Of a stretch of 64,000 nucleotides of DNA, positions 8,947 through 17,300 are shown one piece after another. The stretch is from Paraburkholderia silviterrae (lineage in GTDB: Bacteria; Pseudomonadota; Gammaproteobacteria; Burkholderiales; Burkholderiaceae): assembly GCF_004353915.1 (NCBI RefSeq), contig NZ_SMRP01000015.1:136145-200144 (forward strand). The letters are read 5' to 3'. The position numbers were made by a program, and so were the translations under genes. Within the stretch, counting starts at the first letter, position 1; the number at the start of each line of letters is the position of its first letter. Below the pieces are notes generated by a model that saw nothing but the letters and a program-made list of their open reading frames with translations, was not told where the DNA came from and searched no databases.

Positions 8947-9354
8947 ATGGCTTCCTCTCTATTCCCCGATCCGTTTCAGATTTGGCGCGAAGCCTTGTCG
9001 AAACTCGAGAACGACGCCAACGCGCTCGCGAACGACAGCTTGAAATCGCAGGAAGTGCTCCAGTCGCTGCATCAGTTTTCGTCGGTCTCGATCGGCATGC
9101 AGCAATGGTTCGAGAAGACCATGGAGGAGTATTTGCGGCGTGCCAATCTGCCGAGCCGCAAAGCGGTCGATGAACTCGCGGTGTCGTTGCGGCGCATCGA
9201 GGAAAAGCTCGACCGCCTGTTGCCGCAGGAGATGTCTGCCGCGCCCGCGCCGCGGCCCGCGCGAACCCGCCGACCGCCCGGCGCGGCGTCCCCCTCCGAG
9301 CCCGTCGCCGCCGAGAAAAAAACGCGCCGCGGCACGCGTGCTGAGCGGAGCTGA
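8947..9354 (+). CDS. Small PhaE/PhaR-like subunit of PHA synthase
   Basis: A 135-residue protein directly upstream of a class III-type PhaC. Residues 8-95 are helical (DPFQIWREALSKLENDA; QQWFEKTMEEYLRRANLPSR; VDELAVSLRRIEEKLDRLL). The NLPSR-x-x-V-x-x-L ... R-x-I-E-x-K-L-D segment is what PhaE and PhaR share near their C-termini. After that comes a Pro/Ala/Arg-rich basic tail (residues 100-135). PhaE is usually about 350 residues and PhaR about 200, so this is a reduced partner. Three bases separate it from phaC, so translation is probably coupled. A phasin-like protein is the alternative. Confidence 0.7.
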   Translation: MASSLFPDPFQIWREALSKLENDANALANDSLKSQEVLQSLHQFSSVSIGMQQWFEKTMEEYLRRANLPSRKAVDELAVSLRRIEEKLDRLLPQEMSAAPAPRPARTRRPPGAASPSEPVAAEKKTRRGTRAERS

Positions 9355-9357
9355 ACG

Positions 9358-10449
9358 ATGGCCTCGCAGTCCACTGGAAAGACGGGCGCGAATCTCGCGC
9401 TGCCCGAGCGCCTGCAGCTCGAGGTCGATCGCGCCGTGCAGCGTGGCCTCAAGAGCATGGAGCTGCTTGGCCTCCATACACCCTCGGTCGGCAGGACGCC
9501 GAAGACCGTGCTGCATCGGCGCGGCACGCTGGAGCTGGTCCATTACCGCGCCGTTGTCGACGAGGTCTATCGCGTGCCGCTCCTGGTCGTGATGGCGCCG
9601 ACGAACAAGGGCTACATCCTCGATCTGGCGCCGGGGCAGAGCCTGATCGAGTTCCTGCTCGGGCGCGGCTACGACGTGTACCTGATCGACTGGAACGCGC
9701 CCACGGACGACGAGCGCGATCTGAAGATCGACGACTACGTGCTCGATTTCATCCCCGATTGCATCAGACGCGTGCAACAGGACTCGGGCGAGCAGGACGT
9801 CACGCTGCTCGGCTACTGCGCGGGCGGCATGCTGTCGGCGATCTATCAGTCGCTGCATGTCGACGGGCCGGTAAAGAACCTGGTCTGCATGACGACGCCG
9901 GTCGACTTCTCGAAGATGGAGCTGTTCCGGTCATTGGCGGACGAGCGCAGTTTCGATGTCGACCGCTTCGTCGATGGCGTTGGTGTCGTGCCGGCGGATT
10001 TCGTCCTCGCAGGCTTTGACGTGTTGCGCCCGGCCAGCCGCATCGCCGGGCAGATCAGGCTGTGGGACAACCTCTGGAACGACCAGTTCGTCAAGGGCTA
10101 CCGCATGATGGAGCGCTGGGGCAACGAGACGCTACCACTGCCGGGCGGCTACTTCCGCCAGACGACCCGGGAGCTGCTGCAAAAAAATGCCCTGTACGAA
10201 GGCACATTGCGCATCGGCGGGCGGCTCGTCGAGCTCGGCAAGGTCACGGTGCCGCTCTTGCACATCGTCGCGCAGTACGACCATATCGTGCCGCCGGATT
10301 GCGCGCGTCCATTGGTCGAGCGCGTCGGCTCGGCTGACAAGGAGGAGGTCGTGTTGCCGGGGGGCCATGTAAGCATTGCCGCCGGTGCGAACGCGATCAA
10401 ACGTATGTGGCCCAAACTCGATTCATGGCTGGAGGGACGTTCGATATGA
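9358..10449 (+). CDS. phaC: Poly(3-hydroxyalkanoate) synthase, class III-type PhaC
   Basis: A 363-residue polymerase that joins 3-hydroxyacyl-CoA into PHA on the granule surface. The length fits class III/IV PhaC (about 355-370) rather than the 590-residue class I enzyme usual in this group. The lipase-like box is GYCAGG with nucleophile Cys154; Asp308 is in QYDHIVPP and His337 in GGHVSIAAG. This agrees closely with the Cys149/Asp302/His331 spacing I recall for Allochromatium PhaC. PAPTNKGYILDL-like MAPTNKGYILDL and DVYLIDWNAP are typical. It overlaps the next gene by ATGA. Confidence 0.92.
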   Translation: MASQSTGKTGANLALPERLQLEVDRAVQRGLKSMELLGLHTPSVGRTPKTVLHRRGTLELVHYRAVVDEVYRVPLLVVMAPTNKGYILDLAPGQSLIEFLLGRGYDVYLIDWNAPTDDERDLKIDDYVLDFIPDCIRRVQQDSGEQDVTLLGYCAGGMLSAIYQSLHVDGPVKNLVCMTTPVDFSKMELFRSLADERSFDVDRFVDGVGVVPADFVLAGFDVLRPASRIAGQIRLWDNLWNDQFVKGYRMMERWGNETLPLPGGYFRQTTRELLQKNALYEGTLRIGGRLVELGKVTVPLLHIVAQYDHIVPPDCARPLVERVGSADKEEVVLPGGHVSIAAGANAIKRMWPKLDSWLEGRSI

Positions 10450-11057
10450 CCCAGACATCACGCAGCTATCCGCTCAGCATCGAATCCGCAGGCAGGCAGA
10501 TCGAGATCGCGCCGATGACGAGCGACGACCGCGACGCGGTGATCGCGTTCATCGCCACCTTGCCCGTGCACGATCTGCTGTTCGTGCCGCGCGACGTCCG
10601 CCGCCCGGAGGTCATCGACGCATGGATGCGCGCGCTCGACGGCGACAACGTGACCAGTCTGATCGCGCGCGAGCACGATGGGACGGTGATTGGCTGCACC
10701 GCAATCGTCGCCGACAAGCTGAGCTGGTCGCGGCATGTTGGCCAGTTGCGCGTGCTGGTTGCGCCCGCTGCGCGCGGGACGGGGTTCGGGCGGGCGTTGA
10801 TCCAGGCGTGTTTTGCGCAGGCGCTCGAGCGCGGCTTGAAGAAGCTCGTCGCGCAGATGACAACCGATCAGGGGGCGGCGATCGCCGTGTTCGAGGCGCT
10901 GAGCTTTCGGGCGGAAGCGCTGCTGCATCGCCAGGTGGCCGATTCGGACGGCAAGCTGCACGATCTGGTGGTGCTCAGCCACGATGTCGACAACGTGGCG
11001 ATGCGCCACGAGTTGTATGGATTGAGCGACGCGCTGGATGACGCGAATCCACGGTAG
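10446..11057 (+). CDS. GNAT-family N-acetyltransferase
   Basis: A 203-residue acetyltransferase; the acetyl-CoA pyrophosphate loop is RGTGFGRALIQ after LRVLVAPAA, with the later motif AIAVFEALSFRAEA. ATG 10446 overlaps the phaC stop (ATGA), so the two are translationally coupled. The substrate is unknown. The operon position suggests regulation of PHA metabolism or acetylation of a small molecule, but nothing in the sequence specifies this. Confidence 0.85.
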   Translation: MTQTSRSYPLSIESAGRQIEIAPMTSDDRDAVIAFIATLPVHDLLFVPRDVRRPEVIDAWMRALDGDNVTSLIAREHDGTVIGCTAIVADKLSWSRHVGQLRVLVAPAARGTGFGRALIQACFAQALERGLKKLVAQMTTDQGAAIAVFEALSFRAEALLHRQVADSDGKLHDLVVLSHDVDNVAMRHELYGLSDALDDANPR

Positions 11058-11073
11058 GCTGCCATGCGCCGAC

Positions 11074-11100
11074 GCGCGCCGCCGCGAAGCGGTGGCGCGC
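11074..11100 (+). terminator. GC-rich hairpin after the PHA operon
   Basis: GCGCGCCGCCGC-GAA-GCGGTGGCGCGC forms a 12-bp stem with one mismatch and a three-base loop, 16 bases after the acetyltransferase stop. The T-run is weak (only TTGTT some ten bases on), so the terminator call is moderate. Confidence 0.45.
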
Positions 11101-11193
11101 GGGAATACCTTGTTCAAACGTGGGAAACAGCCTTGAAACGGTCCGGCGTGTAGTCGCTGCGGGACCGGGGCGCGTTGCCTTCCCCGGTTTCGC

Positions 11194-11290
11194 TCAGAGG
11201 GCGGAAACGCCGCAGTCCACCGCGACAGCCTGGCCCGTTATATACGAATTCTCTTTGGCTGTGGGCAGGGCGCCAAAGCCGCCGGCGCCC
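11194..11290 (-). pseudogene. Short-chain dehydrogenase, C-terminal remnant
   Basis: On the minus strand the frame ending at the TGA complementary to 11194-11196 reads ALPTAKENSYITGQAVAVDC then GVSAL and stop. S-Y-I-T-G-Q-x-x-x-V-D is the signature end of classical SDR enzymes (cofactor side). No start or upstream Rossmann part is present, so only about the last 28 residues survive. It lies beside the acyl-CoA ligase gene. Confidence 0.6.
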
Positions 11291-11344
11291 CCGTGATCGT
11301 GACTGTCTGGTGCCGATCGCTCTCCGGCGCCATGCAGTCCTCTG

Positions 11345-13024
11345 TCAATCAATCAGCTTGCGTATGGCCTTCTTGTCGATCTTGCCCACGCTGGTCTTCG
11401 GTATTTCAGCCACGAACGTGATCCGGCTCGCCTCCGGCACCGCATACCGGCTGATGCGGTTGGCTTCGACATGCCGGTGCAGATGCTGGCGCACATCTTC
11501 GGCGTCGAGCGAGCTTCCCTGGACGGGCACCACCAGCGCCATGGGCCGTTCGCCCCACTTGTCGTCCTTGACGCCGACTACTGCGCACTCCTGCACATCG
11601 GGCAGCTCGCCGATCAATCCCTCGATCTCGATCGACGAGACCCATTCGCCGCCGGTCTTGATCACGTCCTTGATGCGATCGACGATCTGCACATAACCGT
11701 CCGGCGTCATCACGGCAACGTCCTGGGTATGCAGGTAGCCGCCGCGCCAGAGCGCCTCCGACGCCTCGGGCTGGTTGTGGTACCCGAGCGTGAGGAACGG
11801 CGCGCGCAGCACGATCTCTCCGGGTGTCGTGCCGTCGCGCGGCACGTCGCGCATGTCGTCATCGACCACGCGCAAATCCACCATCGGCAGCGGGCGTCCC
11901 GTCATGGCACGTTTGCGGATGTTCTCGTCCTGGTCGGCGGGAGCGCCGCCCGGAGGCAACTGGGAGAGCGCCACCGTCGGGCCCGTCTCGGACATCCCGT
12001 AGCCCGCGAACACGTCGATACCCTGCTCGACGGCGCTGCGGCACAGTGCGGGCGGCAGCGCCGAACCCCCGATGACGATCTTCCATCCATCGAGCTTGCG
12101 GCCTTCGCGGCGGGCTGCGTCGAGCAGCATCTGCAGGATGGTGGGCACGCAATGCGAGAACGTGACTTTTTCGGTCTGCTGCAGTGCCAGCAATTGCTCG
12201 GGCACATAGCGGCCGGGCAGCACGATGCGCAGCCCGAGCAACACGGCGATATAGGGCACGCCCCACGCGAGCACGTGGAACATCGGCGTGATCGGCATAT
12301 AGACGTCTTCGCGATGCAGGCGCTGTCCCTCGCGCGGCGAACAAAAGCTCGTCGCGATCGTCAGCGCATGCAGCACGATCTGGCGATGGCTGTAGCAAAC
12401 GCCTTTTGGATCGCCCGTGGTGCCCGTGGTATAGAAAAGCGCAGCGCGCGTGTTCTCGTCGAACTCGGGAAAGACATAATCCGGCGATGCCGGCGCGAGC
12501 AGCGCTTCATATTCGCCCACGAAGGGCAGGGTGGTCGACGGCAGCGGATTGCCGTCGGCGAGCACCACGACCTGGCGCACGAACTTCAGCTCCGCCTGGA
12601 TCTGTTCCAGAACCGGCAGGAAATCCGCGTGCGCGAGCACCAGCTCGGCACGCGAGTCGTTCAATGCGTAAGCGATCTGCTGGGGGGAGGTGCGGACGTT
12701 GACCGTAAACAGCGTGGCGCCCATCATCGGGATTGCGAAATAACTTTCGAGGTACCGGTGACTATCCCAATCGAGCACGGCAACGGTGGAGCCGTGCCTT
12801 GCGCCCAGCGCGTCGAGCGCGGATGCAAGTTGCCCGATGCGCTTGCGCAGATCGGCGAACGTATAGCGCTGCTTGCCGCGGTAGCTGATCTCCTGATCGG
12901 CACTCACGCTCTGCGAATTCAGCAGCAGTTGCTTGATGAGCAATGGATAGGCGTAGGCCGACGGGGTCGCGATGATCAGGTTGTCGGAAGCATCGGAAGC
13001 ATCGGGTGTATGGGGCGCTGACAC
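11345..13024 (-). CDS. AMP-dependent fatty acyl-CoA ligase (AlkK-like)
   Basis: A 559-residue adenylate-forming ligase that makes acyl-CoA from a medium- or long-chain acid, ATP and CoA. The P-loop is ALFYTTGTTGDPKGVCYSHR; the A5-type motif is AGYGMSETGP, followed by LHTQDVAVMTPDGYVQIVDR and the C-terminal hinge/lysine region KDVIKTGGEWVSS ... TSVGKIDKKAIR. The length equals AlkK-type enzymes. It converges with the PHA operon; supply of acyl-CoA for beta-oxidation and then PHA is a sensible link. Fatty-acid chain length cannot be read from the sequence. Confidence 0.93.
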   Translation of the reverse strand: MSAPHTPDASDASDNLIIATPSAYAYPLLIKQLLLNSQSVSADQEISYRGKQRYTFADLRKRIGQLASALDALGARHGSTVAVLDWDSHRYLESYFAIPMMGATLFTVNVRTSPQQIAYALNDSRAELVLAHADFLPVLEQIQAELKFVRQVVVLADGNPLPSTTLPFVGEYEALLAPASPDYVFPEFDENTRAALFYTTGTTGDPKGVCYSHRQIVLHALTIATSFCSPREGQRLHREDVYMPITPMFHVLAWGVPYIAVLLGLRIVLPGRYVPEQLLALQQTEKVTFSHCVPTILQMLLDAARREGRKLDGWKIVIGGSALPPALCRSAVEQGIDVFAGYGMSETGPTVALSQLPPGGAPADQDENIRKRAMTGRPLPMVDLRVVDDDMRDVPRDGTTPGEIVLRAPFLTLGYHNQPEASEALWRGGYLHTQDVAVMTPDGYVQIVDRIKDVIKTGGEWVSSIEIEGLIGELPDVQECAVVGVKDDKWGERPMALVVPVQGSSLDAEDVRQHLHRHVEANRISRYAVPEASRITFVAEIPKTSVGKIDKKAIRKLID

Positions 13025-13196
13025 GGAGACTACCTCGTAGGGCTATCGGCGCAGCAACGTGCCGCGTCATCGTGTCAAGCATACTGAACGCATCCGGCCG
13101 AGTCCCCCCCATCGTGGAGGGGGAGGGTTATCGAGCATCGTAGTCGTGGGCATCATCCCGCCGCCGCGGATGCGATACGGCGGCTTCGGCTCGAAC

Positions 13197-13500
13197 GAGC
13201 GTGTCGGCGGCGGCGAGTTCGTGCTGGTTGCGGCGGACCGTGGTGACGATGGACAGCTGTGCGAGCTTGCCAGCCGCTTGATCGCATGCGTCTTGAATGT
13301 CGGGGAGGGCGAGTACGACGGAAGATTTCCGCTTCGCGTCAGCATTGGCATTGCGACTTTCCCCGACCGCGCAAAGACCACTGAGGAACTTCTCGACCTG
13401 GCCGATTCGGCAATGTACGCAGCGAAGCGCGCGGGGCGTTCGACATGCAGGTTCGGCGCATCGTTGCGTGCAGCCACAGATACTGGATGCCGAAGTTTTC
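13197..13500 (+). pseudogene. Diguanylate cyclase (GGDEF) domain remnant
   Basis: The frame reads ERVGGGEFVLVAADRG, then LRVSIGIATFPDRAKTTEEL and ADSAMYAAKRAGRSTCRF. These are the second half of a GGDEF domain. The signature is GGGEF rather than GG[D/E]EF, so the metal-binding Asp is lost. The N-terminal half and any sensor are absent, and upstream is low-complexity non-family sequence. It was probably a cyclase; now an inactive fragment. Confidence 0.7.
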
Positions 13501-13606
13501 GCTATCTTCAGGAATGCAAATATAATCGGCGCATCCATGCGCGGCGCGCTGCGCCATCAGTGAAGTGCGAACCTTCGGGGGTGAATCTGCCGCTTCGAAC
13601 GTGCCT

Positions 13607-13879
13607 TCATGTCAGGACTCCGTGATCCGAGACCACGGCAGGGGGAAGCGGGGTGACTGACATGTTCAGCGGCGCCTTGCCAAGCGTAGCGATGATATCG
13701 GCCGTGCAATGCGGCCCGGAAGTGGCAATGTCGACGGTCATCGATTCCGAGCCAGACTTGCGGTCGACGCTCATACTCCAGCGGCAAACTTTTGCGCCGT
13801 TCCTGGCGAGGCATTGCCATACCGGAATAACTTGAAGCCTGCCCTTTACGGCACGGATCAAGAGCCTTTGTATGACCAT
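13607..13879 (-). CDS. Small conserved-looking protein, possible ACT-like fold
   Basis: A 90-residue reading frame starting MVIQRLLIRAVKGRLQVIPV with SMSVDRKSGSESMTVDI in the middle. The beta-alpha-beta pattern and the G-R-L-Q-V-I-P start followed by a Cys/Trp-containing second strand resemble single ACT-type modules, but this is inference. AAAGGGG lies about ten bases before ATG 13879; a longer frame to 13954 lacks support. Function unknown. Confidence 0.5.
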   Translation of the reverse strand: MVIQRLLIRAVKGRLQVIPVWQCLARNGAKVCRWSMSVDRKSGSESMTVDIATSGPHCTADIIATLGKAPLNMSVTPLPPAVVSDHGVLT

Positions 13880-14284
13880 TTTTGTGCCCCTTTTTGTGAC
13901 TCCCCTGGCCGGGAGAAAACCCGTACCGAAGGATAGTCGAGGAATGTTAAACATACAGGCGAGAAATATGTCTGCAAGTCACAAATGTACGGACGGTCGC
14001 GCTGGCTTTGGATTGCGTCGGCCAGGTGCGATTGTCCCTTGAAACCGCCGCGGATTTCGCAGACGCTGCCTGCAAAATCCCCGCCATCCCCGGTGGACCC
14101 GCCCGCGCCGGCCGGGCTCTATTCCTATGCCGGCGCAGTATAGTAGCCACTGCGGACGTCGAAATCCGGAATATCGAATGCGTGGGCGCATTCCGGACGG
14201 CGGATCACGTGCATGGACCGCCGGCAACATCCGGGCCGTGTGCCGGATTCCGTACCCGCCCCGTAAATGGAAGAAAGCGCCGCG

Positions 14285-14339
14285 CTGCTACCGCGCTGCT
14301 ACCGCGCTGCTACCGCGCTGCTACCGCGCTGCTACCGCG
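14285..14339 (+). repeat. Five exact tandem copies of an 11-bp unit
   Basis: CTGCTACCGCG is repeated five times without interruption. Because 11 is not a multiple of three, changes in copy number would shift any frame across it. It therefore argues that the large CheB/CheR gene starts downstream. It lies within a gene-free stretch (13880-14385) in which I see no other feature. Confidence 0.9.
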
Positions 14340-14385
14340 CAGGTCCCTGTGCGCGACGCTTGCACATTTGGCCTTTCACAAGCCG

Positions 14386-17300
14386 ATGTGGCGAATGGTG
14401 CCGTGCAGCAGCAACGATTCCCCTCATGGAGCATGGCGCTTGAACCGGAAAACGTCTCGACCGTCCGTGGTCTCGCCACCACGGTCCACTGCCCCTGCTG
14501 AAAGACGGGATGATCGTGTCCGGGAAAACCCGGGTCCCGTGGTCGGCATCGGTGCGTCGGCCGGCGGACTGGACGCCCTGAACAAACTGCTCGGACAGTT
14601 GCCTGTCGATACCGGCATGGCCTTCGTCATCGTGCAGCATCTCGATCCCCAGCACGAAAGCCGATTGCGTGACCTGCTGGCCGAAGTCACGCAGATGCCG
14701 GTGCTCGAGGCGCGCGATGGCCTGCCGGTCGAACCGGACCACGTCTATGTGATTGCGCCCAACACGACGCTCGCGATTGCCGGCGGTGAATGCCGGGTCA
14801 GTCCGCGCGGTGAGGCGCACGGCGTCCATCTGCCGGTTGACCATTTCCTCAAGTCACTGGCCGAATACTGCCAGGACCGCGCGATCGGCGTCATCCTCTC
14901 AGGCACCGGCACCGACGGGACGCTGGGCGTGGAGGAGATCAAGGCTGCGGGAGGCATCACGCTCGCCCAGGACGAACAGAGCGCGGCCCACGTGGGCATG
15001 CCCCTGAATGCGATCCGCTCGGGCTGCATCGACATGGTTCTGGCCCCTGCTGAAATGGCTCGCGTACTGGCGCGCATCGGCCGCCATCCCCATGTTGTCG
15101 CCTCCCGGGCAGCGAAATCCGAACCCGAAACCATCGAGGAAGACCGGGACTACCGGGAGATCCTGGGCCGGCTGCATATGGCATTCAAGGTCGACTTCAG
15201 CAACTATCGCGATACGACCGTGAAGCGGCGCATGACGCGCCGGATGGTGCTGCACTCACTCGGTAGCCTGGCCGAGTACGCGGCTCGACTCAAAGGTGAC
15301 CGCACCGAGCTCGAGGCGCTGTACCACGACATCCTGATCAACGTCACGAGCTTCTTTCGGGACCCCGACGCGTTTGATGCGATCAGGCAATGCGTGCTGC
15401 CCGCGATCATGAGGAACAAGGAACCCGGCGCGCCGCTGCGCATCTGGGTGCCGGGCTGCTCGACTGGCCAGGAAGCCTACTCGCTGGCCATCGTCGTCAC
15501 GGAATTTCTTGAGGAGACGCATCGCGTACCGCTGCCGGTCCAGATTTTTGCCACTGATCTGAGCGACCCGATGTCACTGCAGCAGGCACGGCAGGGGCTG
15601 TATCCGGGCAGCATCGAGGCGGAAGTGTCGGCCGGCCGGCTCAACCGGTTTTTCAGCCGGGAGGACAGCCACTACCGCGTGTCGCCTGCACTGCGCGACA
15701 TGATCGTCTTCGCGCGGCAGAACGTGGCAGCCGATCCGCCCTATTCGCGGGTCGATCTGATCAGCTGCCGCAATCTGCTGATCTATCTCGCACCGTCGCT
15801 GCAAAAGCGCGTCATTCCCACTTTCCATTACGCTCTGAACCCGGGCGGCTTTCTCGTCCTCGGCGCGTCAGAAACCGTGGGCTCATTCGGCGCGCTTTTC
15901 GCCGCCGTCGACCAGCCCAACCGCATCTATGCAAAAAGGGCAACGGCAACCCGGTCGTATCCCCACTTCCGCACTGAACGAACCGTCGTGGAGACGGGGC
16001 GAAGCGTCGCCCCGGCACCGGCAATGTCGGTCGCAGACTGGCAACGTGAGGCCGACCGCGTCGCGCTCGCCCGATACGCGCCGCCTGGCGTGCTGGTCAA
16101 CGAAAATCTGGACATCCTGCAGTTTCGCGGCCAGACCGGCCCATTCCTTGCCCCGGCCCCCGGGGAGCCGAGCCACAACCTGCTGAAGATGGCGCGCGAG
16201 GGGCTGTTCATCGGGTTGCGCGCCGCGCTCGCCGAGTGCCAGCAGCAGGGCGTCCCGGTGCACCGTCAGGGTGTACGCGTACGGGGCGAAGTGGCGGAGC
16301 GGGAGATCGACCTGCACGTCATTCCGGTCAAACTGCCGAATGCGGCGGAGCGCTGCTACCTGATTTCGTTTGCCGAGCCTGCCCATCGCACCGTTCCGAT
16401 CCCGGCGGCGCCCGCCAGCGGGGTATCCGCGAAACGGCCTGGCGATGAGCTGGCATCGCTGCGCCAGGAACTGGCCTCCATGCGCGAGTACCTGCAGTCG
16501 GTAATCGAGCAGCAGGATGCCGCCAATGAGGAGCTGAAGGCGAGCAACGAGGAGATCCTGTCGTCGAACGAGGAGCTGCAGAGTACCAATGAGGAGCTCG
16601 AGTCCGCCAAGGAGGAGCTGCAATCGCTCAACGAGGAGCTGACGACGGTCAACGAACAGCTGCAGGTCCGCAATGCCGAGCTCATCCGGCTTAACGACGA
16701 CATGACCAACCTGCTAGGCAGTGTCAATGTTCCGATCGTCGTGTTCGGCAATGACTTGTGCGTGCGCCGGTTCACACCGCCCGCCACGACGCTGCTGCAC
16801 CTGCGCGCCAGCGACGTCGGCCGCCCGGCCGGCCATCTTAGACTTCCCGTGCCGACAGCCGGTCTCGAAGCGTTGCTGGGCGAGGTCATCGAGACCGTGC
16901 AGATGCGCGAACACGAGGTACAGGACGGAGCCGGTCACTGGTACGCGTTCCGGGTCCTGCCCTATCGCACCGCGGACAACCGGATCGACGGCGCGGTGCT
17001 CGCGCTCGAGGACATTCACGCCGCGAAGCTCGCGCAGACCGCGCTGCGCGACGCACGCGACTACGCCCAGGCCATTGTCGAAACAGTGCGCGACCCGCTG
17101 CTGGTCCTGGACAGCGAGCTGCGTGTCCAAATTGCGAGTCGGGCCTTCTATCGCACGTTCAGGCAGATGCCACCCGATGCGGAGGGGCACCGTCTCTTTG
17201 AACTGGGCAACGGTCAGTGGAACGTTCCCGAGCTGCACGCACTGCTCGCGCAGGTGCTGACCGAGAGCAAGCCTTTCGAGGACTACGAGGTCAAGGCGAC

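Noticed and set aside
14285..14339. Possible CRISPR array
   Set aside because: Units are 11 bp, directly adjacent and without spacers; no cas genes anywhere in the window.
14008..14385. N-terminal extension of the CheB/CheR reading frame
   Set aside because: Crosses an 11-bp tandem repeat that would shift frame, and codes nothing family-like before VVGIGASAGG; probably non-coding.
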